Assembly (NCBI GenBank): GCA_018266575.1
Contig: JAFEAE010000019.1
Coordinates: 62,001 to 126,000 of the forward strand
Origin: Bacteroidota bacterium
GTDB taxonomy: Bacteria; Bacteroidota; Bacteroidia; Chitinophagales; Chitinophagaceae
Reading direction: 5' to 3'
Length of the DNA: 64,000 nt
Of this stretch, positions 53,846 to 61,673 are shown piece by piece. Below the pieces are notes generated by a model, which was given only the letters and a program-made list of their open reading frames with translations, did no database searches and was not told where the DNA came from. A program made the translations under genes and the position numbers. Position 1 is the first letter of the stretch; each line of letters opens with the position of its first letter.

Positions 53846-53859
53846 GCTTTGTTGTACTA

Positions 53860-55965
53860 TTAATTATTTACCAACTGCTCCCTGAACGCATGCGCATAAG
53901 CATTGAATACTTTTGCCTGCTGCAAATAAGCAATAGCAAATTTTTCTGAAGGTTCGTTTTGATTGATCTGCAAAACCATTTCCCTGAAACTTGCAACATC
54001 GCTGTACAAGGCTTTCTCTATAAAATGTGTATCAAAATCTTTTAAGATGCCGGCTTGTGTATTGCAATGAACCGAGTGATTTAACAACAATGCTTTTGCA
54101 GCATTCACAAAAGATGCATACGCCTGGTAAATTCCATTCGAATATGACCCATTAGCAATACTTTCTTCAGCAAGTTCCAGTTTTTCATCGGCTTCGAGGA
54201 TAAGCGTTGCAACAAGATCGATCATTACACCGGCACACTCTCCTACCCCGATCGCAGTTGCAAACTTTTCTTCATGCCCCCAGTCAATAAAATCCTCAGA
54301 AGCTAACGTTGACGCATCTGCCAGCGGTTTCAACAGATCGTAAAAATATCTTTCTCCTTTTTCGAAAGTGTAATCAAGATAATTTTGACCTTCCTTTTTA
54401 TTTGCGAGAAAATCATTCAACAGATATCTTACTATTTCCGGCCCACGTTTGCTCGGAAGTTTAATTACTTTATTTGAAATCCTACCATCGCCACCACCAA
54501 GTTTACCACCGCCAATAAGTACCTGCACTGCCGGCAAAACTTTTCCATTTACTTTCATGGAAGAGCCATGAAAACCGATAGTACCGATTCCATGCTGTCC
54601 GCACGAGTTCATACATCCGCTTATGCGAATGGCAATATCATCGCGATGTAAAAATTCAGGATATTCATCCTCAATTACTCGGGATAAAACCAATGCCAGT
54701 TCAGTGCTGTTTGAAATTCCGAGGTTGCATGTGTCTGTACCCGGACAAGAAACAATATCAGCAGCACTGTCTATTCCTGCAGCAGTAAGGTTTTCAGATT
54801 CCAGCACGCTATAAACATATTCGAGATGCTCTTCTTTCACATACCTGAATTGCAGATTCTGGCTGATCGTCACGCGGATATCATTTGCAACAACAGGTTG
54901 TAATTTTTCAATCAATCTTCTGCTTGCATCAGAACTGATATTGCCATTCGGGATGCGCACATAAACGATCTGGAATCCATCCTGTTTTTGTTTCTTAACA
55001 TTTGTCTTCCTCCATATTTCAAAATTCAACTGATTTTTGATTTGAATTTTTTCTTCTGAAAGAATTCCATAAGGCAATTCAACAGATTCAAACCTGCTTG
55101 TATCTACTTCAACGCTTTCCTCTGCCACTGCTTTCTGTTCTTCTCTAACCAATTCATTGAACTTTTCAATACCGATCTGTTGCAGCAAAAATTTAATTCT
55201 TGCTTTATGCCTGCTGTTGCGTTCGCCATACCTGTCGAACACACGCAACACCGCTTCTAAATAAGGCAGCAGAAGACCTTCTTCCAAAAATTCATGCGTG
55301 GTAATTGCAAGATGTGGCTGTGCGCCTAATCCACCACCAACAACAACTTTAAAGCCTCTTATTTTTTTTCCATTTATTTCTCTGATACGTGGAATTGCAC
55401 CAAGGTCGTGCATGAATACAAGTGCAGTATCTTTTTCGCTACTGGAAAAAGCAATTTTAAACTTGCGTCCCATTTCCTGGCAAAAAGGCTTGCGCAAAAA
55501 ATATTCAAATACGGCGTGAGCATACGGTGTAACATCAAAAGGTTCATCAATATCAATACCCGCAATATCAGATGCTGTTACATTTCTCACCGTATTACCG
55601 CAAGCTTCGCGGATCGTAATATCATCTTCTTCTAACAAACTCCATAATTCCGGAGTACGTTCAAGGCTTACGAAATGAATTTGTATATCCTGCCTAGTAG
55701 TTAAATGCAAATTGCCATTGGAGAATTCATCTGACACATCAGCAATTCTTTTCCATTGTGCAAATGTCATTTTCCCATAAGGCAATTTGATACGAACCAT
55801 CTGAACGCCTTGCTGGCGCTGCCCATAAACGCCTCTCGCCAAACGAAGGCTGCGAAATTTTTCTTCAGGAATTTTTCCCTCACGGAATTCCCTGATCTTC
55901 CTTTCCAGCTCAATAATATCTTTTTCTACCAAAGGGTTTTCCAACTCAGTCCTGAAACTTTGCAT
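53860..55965 (-). CDS. sulfite/nitrite reductase with HEPN-like C-terminal domain
   Basis: The 701-residue siroheme 4Fe-4S enzyme has two ferredoxin-like half-domains and two nitrite/sulfite reductase domains, to about residue 530. The cluster-siroheme ligands are C-x5-C (CPGTDTCNLG) and C-x3-C (SGCMNSCGQHGIG). It reduces sulfite to sulfide by six electrons; context supports sulfite rather than nitrite. An extra C-terminal part (about 540-701; YSNGIYQAYASFVNAAKALL) resembles a HEPN helical domain. The start ATG at 55965 lies 13 bases after a cysteine-containing leader ORF. It is about 130 residues longer than a typical assimilatory reductase because of the HEPN-like domain. Confidence 0.92.
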   Translation of the reverse strand: MQSFRTELENPLVEKDIIELERKIREFREGKIPEEKFRSLRLARGVYGQRQQGVQMVRIKLPYGKMTFAQWKRIADVSDEFSNGNLHLTTRQDIQIHFVSLERTPELWSLLEEDDITIREACGNTVRNVTASDIAGIDIDEPFDVTPYAHAVFEYFLRKPFCQEMGRKFKIAFSSSEKDTALVFMHDLGAIPRIREINGKKIRGFKVVVGGGLGAQPHLAITTHEFLEEGLLLPYLEAVLRVFDRYGERNSRHKARIKFLLQQIGIEKFNELVREEQKAVAEESVEVDTSRFESVELPYGILSEEKIQIKNQLNFEIWRKTNVKKQKQDGFQIVYVRIPNGNISSDASRRLIEKLQPVVANDIRVTISQNLQFRYVKEEHLEYVYSVLESENLTAAGIDSAADIVSCPGTDTCNLGISNSTELALVLSRVIEDEYPEFLHRDDIAIRISGCMNSCGQHGIGTIGFHGSSMKVNGKVLPAVQVLIGGGKLGGGDGRISNKVIKLPSKRGPEIVRYLLNDFLANKKEGQNYLDYTFEKGERYFYDLLKPLADASTLASEDFIDWGHEEKFATAIGVGECAGVMIDLVATLILEADEKLELAEESIANGSYSNGIYQAYASFVNAAKALLLNHSVHCNTQAGILKDFDTHFIEKALYSDVASFREMVLQINQNEPSEKFAIAYLQQAKVFNAYAHAFREQLVNN

Positions 55966-55978
55966 GACAATATATTTG

Positions 55979-56050
55979 TTAAAAAATTATATTCCCCACC
56001 ATTTTAGTAGGGTTTACAAAAATACATCCTGCGGGGCATATTACAAGCAT
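55979..56050 (-). CDS. cysteine-containing leader peptide upstream of sulfite reductase (putative)
   Basis: ATG at 56050 opens a 23-codon frame beginning MLVICPAGCIFV, with Cys codons at positions 5 and 9 and stop 13 bases before the sulfite reductase ATG. The palindromic motif lies 25 bases upstream. Read in a longer frame it continues from 56179, but that would run through the operator. The last part of this leader (GTAAACCCTACTAAAATGGT) contains a half-site-like CTACTAAAA. Confidence 0.45.
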   Translation of the reverse strand: MLVICPAGCIFVNPTKMVGNIIF

Positions 56051-56074
56051 TAATTGAGTATTTCTAAAAAACAG

Positions 56075-56091
56075 TCTATAATTTTGATAGA
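56075..56091. promoter_or_regulatory. palindromic motif in the divergent sulfite reductase/DUF2490 region
   Basis: TCTATAATTTTGATAGA fits TCTAY-N7-RTAGR. It could control the sulfite reductase gene leftwards and, being palindromic, the DUF2490 gene rightwards. Confidence 0.55.
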
Positions 56092-56148
56092 TTATATTTT
56101 TTGTCATTTCAGAGGCAAGACTTAACAAAATTTTTAAAGAAAATAATA

Positions 56149-56184
56149 ATGTGGGTTTTATCTTGCACGAATCAGGCATTTTAG
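56149..56184 (+). CDS. possible 11-residue leader peptide with one Cys codon, before the DUF2490 gene
   Basis: The ATG at 56149 gives MWVLSCTNQAF and stop. A hairpin (TTTACCA/TGGTAAA, 56188-56208) and then a terminator-like hairpin follow. The layout is that of an attenuator, but the ORF is short and has only one Cys codon. Low support. Confidence 0.3.
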   Translation: MWVLSCTNQAF

Positions 56185-56216
56185 TTCTTTACCACAAAAA
56201 CTGGTAAAAGAAGAAC

Positions 56217-56243
56217 CCTGTGATTACTCCCACAGGTATTTTT
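56217..56243 (+). terminator. terminator-like hairpin in the DUF2490 leader
   Basis: CCTGTG (56217-56222) and CACAGG (56231-56236) flank an eight-base loop and are followed by TATTTTT. It lies 40 bases before the DUF2490 ATG, where a terminator makes sense only as part of attenuation. Confidence 0.5.
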
Positions 56244-56283
56244 CACTGAACTAAAACATCAGTAATTCCTAACATGACCAATT

Positions 56284-57030
56284 ATGCTCAAAAGAATTTA
56301 TCTTTCTTTAGTTGTATTCTTTACGTCAGAAGAAGTTACATATTCCCAGAAGCAAACCACGGCTTTTCAGCAAACCTGGGTGGCTTATTTAAACCAGTCA
56401 CGATTTTCAGATAAGTGGGGAACGTGGACAGACCTGCATTTGCGAACAAGAGAAAATTACATGGACAATTTATCACAAACCATTGCGAGGTTTGGTTTGA
56501 CCTATTACGTAAACAATAATACGAAACTTACTGCCGGTTATGCGTATGTAAGTTTATATCCCTGGGATAATCATAAAAATGTTACGCAGCCCGAACATCG
56601 CCCGTGGCAACAAATTCAATGGCATACAAATTATCCGAAATTAAAACTGATGCAGTGGCTGCGCCTCGAAGAACGGTTCAAACACAAAATAAAAAATGAC
56701 GATGAACTGGCTGACGGTTATAATTTCAATTATCGTCTCCGTTATAATTTTTATCTTGCTGTGCCACTCTCAAGAAGACCTTTTGCACCGGGAACTTTTT
56801 CGTTTGTTTTCAATGACGAACTCCATATTAACTTCGGGAAAGAAATCACTTACAATTATTTTGACCAGAACCGCCTTTTTGTTGGCTTCGTTTACCACAC
56901 TACTAAAACCGACAATATTCAATTCGGTTATATGAATTTCTTTCAGCAATTGCCTGCAGGCAATCAATATAAAAATATTGATGTTGCGAGGTTTTTTTAT
57001 TTCCACAATCTTGATTTCCGAAGAAAGTAA
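56284..57030 (+). CDS. DUF2490 family outer membrane protein
   Basis: The 248-residue protein has a signal peptide (MLKRIYLSLVVFFTSEEVTYSQ). Amphipathic strands typical of DUF2490 barrels follow: TTAFQQTWVAYLNQSRFSDKWG, WTDLHLRTRENY and LRLEERFKHK, with NIQFGYMNFFQQ near the end. The role is unknown. The position between the sulfite reductase and the receptor gene suggests it belongs to the sulfur regulon. The convergent/divergent arrangement with the sulfite reductase shares the palindrome. Confidence 0.82.
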   Translation: MLKRIYLSLVVFFTSEEVTYSQKQTTAFQQTWVAYLNQSRFSDKWGTWTDLHLRTRENYMDNLSQTIARFGLTYYVNNNTKLTAGYAYVSLYPWDNHKNVTQPEHRPWQQIQWHTNYPKLKLMQWLRLEERFKHKIKNDDELADGYNFNYRLRYNFYLAVPLSRRPFAPGTFSFVFNDELHINFGKEITYNYFDQNRLFVGFVYHTTKTDNIQFGYMNFFQQLPAGNQYKNIDVARFFYFHNLDFRRK

Positions 57031-57039
57031 CACAAAACA

Positions 57040-57072
57040 AAACCAATAAGGTTTTTAAAGCCTTACTGGTTT
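57040..57072. repeat. imperfect palindrome after the DUF2490 gene
   Basis: AAACCAATAAGG and CCTTACTGGTTT (one mismatch) surround TTTTTAAAG. It is related to the 31-base palindrome at 23638. It may serve as a weak terminator. Confidence 0.5.
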
Positions 57073-57103
57073 AAGTGAAGTACAAAAAATATTTTTAAAA
57101 AAG

Positions 57104-57120
57104 TCTACTAATTTTATAGG
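57104..57120. promoter_or_regulatory. palindromic motif upstream of the receptor leader ORF
   Basis: TCTACTAATTTTATAGG fits TCTAY-N7-RTAGR. TATTTTTA at 57090-57097 is a -7-like box (one mismatch) just upstream. Confidence 0.5.
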
Positions 57121-57139
57121 ATAATATTATCTTCGCGGA

Positions 57140-57253
57140 ATGAACCGCTTATTTAACACCAAAACAGGTTATTTTGCTGATCTTTTAAAAAATTCTATGG
57201 TTATTATGTCTCTATGTTTTAGTAATGCATGTTGTCCCTGTGGGACTATATAA
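57140..57253 (+). CDS. cysteine-rich leader peptide upstream of the TonB-dependent receptor (putative)
   Basis: ATG at 57140 opens a 37-codon frame whose end reads MSLCFSNACCPCGTI, with Cys codons at 26, 31, 32 and 34. The palindromic motif lies 20 bases upstream. Internal ATG codons (positions 20 and 23) could also start it. The stop is at 57251-57253, with 53 bases to the receptor ATG. GTCCC-TGT-GGGAC in the last codons is a short hairpin, and a run of eight T follows after about 20 bases. The four-Cys cluster is the strongest sign that this is a cysteine-sensing leader. Confidence 0.5.
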   Translation: MNRLFNTKTGYFADLLKNSMVIMSLCFSNACCPCGTI

Positions 57254-57286
57254 TTTTCTTAAGCCAGCTTTTTTTTCACTTTTTAC

Positions 57287-57303
57287 TCTACTAAAACAAT
57301 AGA
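57287..57303. promoter_or_regulatory. palindromic motif directly before the receptor ATG
   Basis: TCTACTAAAACAATAGA fits TCTAY-N7-RTAGR. CTA and then ATG follow. It is the second copy in front of this gene, about 180 bases from the first. Confidence 0.5.
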
Positions 57304-57306
57304 CTA

Positions 57307-60123
57307 ATGAATTCAAAATACAATTTTCTTATTCTTTTATTATTACTCTGCCCGTTTTTATCGAAAGCACAGGACTCTTATGTTATTTCTGGCAAGATCC
57401 AGGATTCATTAAATACCTCCGGGCTTAGTGGAGCATCCGTCAAGGTTAAAGGTGCACATGCAGGAACCGTTGCAAAAGAAGATGGTTCATTTCAAATAAA
57501 AACATCTCAAAAACTTCCAATAACATTGGTAGTATCTTCTGTTGGCTACAAGACACAGGAGTTTGTTGTAACAGAAAGTGCGAACAACCCTATTTCCATT
57601 TCGCTCAATACGCAAAGCATATTAAATGACCAGGTGGTGGTAACGGCATCACGTATCCCGGAAAGCATATTGCGCTCGCCCGTTACTATTCAAAAATTAG
57701 ATTTACGGGCGATCAAGGAAAGCCCCGCTCCTACTTTTTTTGATGCATTGGAAAGTGTGAAAGGTGTACAAATGACCACGCTCAGTCTCGGGTACAAAGT
57801 GCCGAACACGAGGGGCTTCAGCGGAACGACTAATTCACGCTTTTTGCAAATGGTGGATGGAGTGGATAATATTTCTCCGGGAATCGGTGCACCTGTTGCC
57901 AATGCAGTTGGCCCAACTGAATTAGATATTGAAAGCGTCGAACTCATACCCGGTGCGGCCTCTGCATTGTATGGACTGAATGCTGTGAATGGCATTTCAA
58001 ACATGAAAACAAAATCGCCGTTTCAATACCAGGGATTGAGTGTGTATATAAAAACAGGCGTTAACCATGTTGACGGAAAAGATCACAGCCCTGCTTTATA
58101 TTCAGAATATGCGATACGCTGGGCGCAGGCGATCGGGAAAAACTTTGCGTTCAAAATAAATGCATCGTATTCTCAAGGCACCGATTGGGTTGCAAACAAT
58201 AAACACGACCAATATTTTGATGTAGGAAATAAAACAAATCTTTCACTCGCTTCCGATAATCCTGCTGCAGACCTTATCAATCGTTATGGTGATGAATACA
58301 ACAGCGATTTAAAAACAATCACGTTACAAGGAAAGAAATATGACGTAAGCCGCACCGGTTATCTTGAAAAAGACCTCACCGATTATGCATTGAAAAATAC
58401 AAAGCTTGATGCAGCACTTCATTATAAGATCACACCATCTACAGAAATTTCGTATGCATACAGAATCGGTGTGGTTACAAACAATTATCAGCGCGGCAAC
58501 CGTGTGCGTTTAAATGGAGAAACGATTCAGCAACATTCATTGGACCTGAAAGGGCAAAACTTTTCGATCAAAGCCTATTACACTAATGAAAATACCGGAA
58601 AGAACTCATTCAACTTCCGCCCGCTTGCAGAAAATATAGACCTCGCATTTAAAAAACCAACACAATGGTATAATGATTACACAGCAGCATTTAATTCGGC
58701 GTATGCAAGCAATGGCGGAAATATAGCAGCTTCACATGATGCAGCAAGGGCTGCTGCCGACAATGGACGTTTCCTTCCCGGAACCGCAGCGTTTGACAGC
58801 GTACGAAACAAGATCATCCACACAAATAACTGGGATACGGTAGGCGCACAAATGTTATTGAAATCTTCTTTTGTTCATGTCGAAGGGCAATATGACTGGT
58901 CTAATATCATTCCATTTGTTCAGATACTAACCGGGGCTAACTACAGGAAATATATCGTAACGCCGGATGGAAATAATTATGTAAACCCGAACGCATATAA
59001 AGACCCGAACGATGCCTACAAAGATTTTTATTATTACAGTTACGGAGGTTTTATCCAGGGTTCAAAAAATCTGTTTGACGAGAAATTGAAGATCACTGCT
59101 TCATTACGCATTGATAAATCAGAATATTTCTCACCGAAATTGAACCCGCGTATTGCTTTGGTGTATTCTCCTTCACAACAAAATAATTTCCGTTTATCGT
59201 TCCAGAATGGCTACCGTTTCCCTACATTGTTCGAAGGTTTTGCCTCTGTAAATAATGGCGGTGTTAAACGTTTGGGCGGATTACCAATCACAGCTCAGCA
59301 TTATGGAGTGTTTGAAAATTCATATTTAAATTCATCTGTAACTGCTTTTAAAAATGCAGTAAATGCAGATGTTAATAATAACGGGCTAACGCAAAGTGCC
59401 GCTATAGAAAAAGACAAAAACATACTGGTACAAAGCAATTATACATACCTTCAGCCGGAACATATCAATTCATTCGAGGTTGGTTACAAAGGGATTTTAT
59501 TAGATAACAAATTATTTATCGATATCGATTACTATTTCAGTTTCTATGATCATTTCATAGGGCAGTTAGATGTTACACAACCGTATAAAGGAACCATCGG
59601 ACAAATAGACAGCACAGCTTTCTATGCATACAATGGCGGAAAGCAGGTTAATAAATTTAAAATGTGGACGAATTCCACAACGCTCGTTACCAACCAGGGA
59701 ATTGAAGCGGGTGCTACGTACAACTTTTATAAAAAATTTACTATCAACGCCAATACCAGTTATTCAGCTATAGCCAGCGAATCATCCACAGATGCATTCG
59801 CGCCGGCATTCAACACACCAACATGGATCGTAAATGCGTCTATTGGTAACCGTGAGATATTAAAAAATACAGGCTTTAATATCGGCTGGCATTGGCAGAG
59901 TTCATTTTACTGGAACAGCCCCCTGGCAATAGGTATCGTGCCATCTTATTCAACTGTTGATGCGCAGGTTAATTACCGTTTCACTAATATCGGTACAACG
60001 GTGAAACTTGGCGGAACTAATATTTTCAATCACAGGTATTATCAATATATTGGCGGGCCAACTATCGGCGCATTCTATTATTTAACTTTGGTATTCGATA
60101 CGAATGCTTTTAAAAAATCATGA
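57307..60123 (+). CDS. TonB-dependent receptor, probably for a sulfur compound
   Basis: The 938-residue outer membrane protein has a signal peptide (MNSKYNFLILLLLLCPFLSKAQ), a carboxypeptidase-like N-terminal domain (about 25-110, SVKVKGAHAGTVAKEDGSFQ), a plug domain (about 115-230; VVVTASRIPESILRSPVTIQK) and a 22-stranded barrel. It ends with an aromatic strand near YLTLVFDTNAFKKS. No SusD partner follows, so it is a stand-alone importer. Its place in the sulfur region, with two copies of the palindrome and a cysteine-rich leader ORF, suggests sulfur-compound import. The stop overlaps the SirC-TSUP start as ATGA. Confidence 0.9.
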   Translation: MNSKYNFLILLLLLCPFLSKAQDSYVISGKIQDSLNTSGLSGASVKVKGAHAGTVAKEDGSFQIKTSQKLPITLVVSSVGYKTQEFVVTESANNPISISLNTQSILNDQVVVTASRIPESILRSPVTIQKLDLRAIKESPAPTFFDALESVKGVQMTTLSLGYKVPNTRGFSGTTNSRFLQMVDGVDNISPGIGAPVANAVGPTELDIESVELIPGAASALYGLNAVNGISNMKTKSPFQYQGLSVYIKTGVNHVDGKDHSPALYSEYAIRWAQAIGKNFAFKINASYSQGTDWVANNKHDQYFDVGNKTNLSLASDNPAADLINRYGDEYNSDLKTITLQGKKYDVSRTGYLEKDLTDYALKNTKLDAALHYKITPSTEISYAYRIGVVTNNYQRGNRVRLNGETIQQHSLDLKGQNFSIKAYYTNENTGKNSFNFRPLAENIDLAFKKPTQWYNDYTAAFNSAYASNGGNIAASHDAARAAADNGRFLPGTAAFDSVRNKIIHTNNWDTVGAQMLLKSSFVHVEGQYDWSNIIPFVQILTGANYRKYIVTPDGNNYVNPNAYKDPNDAYKDFYYYSYGGFIQGSKNLFDEKLKITASLRIDKSEYFSPKLNPRIALVYSPSQQNNFRLSFQNGYRFPTLFEGFASVNNGGVKRLGGLPITAQHYGVFENSYLNSSVTAFKNAVNADVNNNGLTQSAAIEKDKNILVQSNYTYLQPEHINSFEVGYKGILLDNKLFIDIDYYFSFYDHFIGQLDVTQPYKGTIGQIDSTAFYAYNGGKQVNKFKMWTNSTTLVTNQGIEAGATYNFYKKFTINANTSYSAIASESSTDAFAPAFNTPTWIVNASIGNREILKNTGFNIGWHWQSSFYWNSPLAIGIVPSYSTVDAQVNYRFTNIGTTVKLGGTNIFNHRYYQYIGGPTIGAFYYLTLVFDTNAFKKS

Positions 60124-61673
60124 GCACGGAAACACATACAGAAAATATTTCTTCCCAAAATAAACAGCATGAAGATACCGGGAACAACCTGTTCCCGGTT
60201 TTCCTCAAGCTGGAAAATCTTCGCCTGCTGATCATCGGTGGCGGAAATGTAGGGCTTGAAAAATTATCTGCAGTATTACAAAATGCCCCTGCTACGCACA
60301 TCAGGTTAGTAGCGACAAACATATCTGAAGAAATAAAAACACTGGCACGCGATTACGATAATGTAACATTGATCGAACGCCCTTATGAAATTGACGATCT
60401 CAATGACACAGATGTTATTATTTCCGCTGTTGACAATAAAGAAACCAGCATTAAGATCTGGAAAGATGCAAAGAAGGCAAACAAATTGATTAATGTTGCA
60501 GACAAACCCGAACTCTGTGATTTTTATTTAAGCTCCATTGTAAAAAAAGGCAATCTCAAAATTGCCATCTCCACCAATGGCAAATCTCCTACTATCGCAA
60601 AACGCATCAAAGAAACGCTAAATGATGCAATGCCCGAAGAAATCGATGAAGTATTGCACAACATGGAAAGCATCCGCAAAAGCATCAATGGTGATTTTTC
60701 CGAAAAAGTAAATAAGCTTAACGACATCACAAAAATTCTCGCTGCCAAACAAATTGTTTTAGAAGAACCTGATATGCCCGCACAAAAACGGTGGCAGCAA
60801 ATTGTGAAATGGTGTTTACTGGCCTTTGTGTTCATGATCATAGGACATGCAATTCTATCTTTTGTTCCTTTCGAAAAAGTATTCGACGGGATAAGATCCA
60901 TTCCCCAATATGTAGATACAAAAACGTTTTTGCTGATGTTACTTACCGGCTTCCTTGCACAAATGGTTGATGGCTCGCTTGGGCTTGGTTATGGAACCAT
61001 CTCAACAACATTTTTATTGGCAACAGGTGTTAATCCTGCCATCGTGAGTAGCCGCGTACATTCTGCCCGTGTTTTTTCGAGCGGCGTTTCCGGTTACAGC
61101 CATCACCGTTTCGGGAACATCAACAAAAAATTATTTAAAACATTGGTGATACCCGGCGTTATCGGTGCAATCTTAGGGGCAACGCTTGCGTACTTCGGAC
61201 AAAAATCAGCAACGTACGTCCGCATACCGCTTTCTTTCTACACTATCTATCTCGGTTATTATATTATCCGCAAAGCTTTTAATAAAAATAAAAGATCAGC
61301 AAAAGTAAAACGTGCAGGCTGGCTTGCATCCACCGGTGGTTTTCTCGATGCATTTGCAGGTGGTGGCTGGGGCGCATTGGTAACAAGTACTTTGATCTCC
61401 AAACGAAGAAACCCGCGTTATGTCATCGGCTCTGTTTGCCTCGCAGAATTTTTTGTAGTGCTATCAAGCGCTATCACGTTTTTTATTTTACTGAAACACA
61501 TTCCTGTTTTTGATGTTCTCGGGTTGGTTGCAGGCGGCATCCTTGCAGCGCCAATAGCAGCAAGGCTTGCCGGCAAATTGCCAATGAAAACCATGTTCCT
61601 GCTCGTTGGTAGCGTTGTAATGCTAACGAGCATCACTACATTATGGAAGGCAGTTTCTATTTTATTGCATTGA
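60120..61673 (+). CDS. fusion of SirC-like siroheme synthase domain with TSUP sulfur transporter
   Basis: The 517-residue protein combines two parts. Residues 23-215 are a precorrin-2 dehydrogenase/ferrochelatase-like domain (Rossmann motif LLIIGGGNVGLEKLSAV, then STNGKSPTIAKRIKE). Residues about 228-517 are a TauE/SafE (TSUP) membrane domain with about eight helices (GFLAQMVDGSLGLGYGTIST; ASTGGFLDAFAGGGWGALVT). The soluble part makes siroheme from precorrin-2; the membrane part probably moves sulfate, sulfite or a sulfonate. The two functions are normally separate proteins. The start overlaps the receptor stop by four bases. Confidence 0.88.
   Translation: MSTETHTENISSQNKQHEDTGNNLFPVFLKLENLRLLIIGGGNVGLEKLSAVLQNAPATHIRLVATNISEEIKTLARDYDNVTLIERPYEIDDLNDTDVIISAVDNKETSIKIWKDAKKANKLINVADKPELCDFYLSSIVKKGNLKIAISTNGKSPTIAKRIKETLNDAMPEEIDEVLHNMESIRKSINGDFSEKVNKLNDITKILAAKQIVLEEPDMPAQKRWQQIVKWCLLAFVFMIIGHAILSFVPFEKVFDGIRSIPQYVDTKTFLLMLLTGFLAQMVDGSLGLGYGTISTTFLLATGVNPAIVSSRVHSARVFSSGVSGYSHHRFGNINKKLFKTLVIPGVIGAILGATLAYFGQKSATYVRIPLSFYTIYLGYYIIRKAFNKNKRSAKVKRAGWLASTGGFLDAFAGGGWGALVTSTLISKRRNPRYVIGSVCLAEFFVVLSSAITFFILLKHIPVFDVLGLVAGGILAAPIAARLAGKLPMKTMFLLVGSVVMLTSITTLWKAVSILLH

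Noticed and set aside
53860..55965. The siroheme reductase as a nitrite reductase
   Set aside because: No nitrate or nitrite genes are nearby, and it lies inside the sulfate assimilation region, so sulfite is the better substrate. Sequence alone does not fully exclude nitrite.
56051..56179. Longer start (56179) of the leader ORF before sulfite reductase
   Set aside because: It would read through the palindromic operator and has the composition of non-coding A/T-rich sequence upstream of the Met at 56050.
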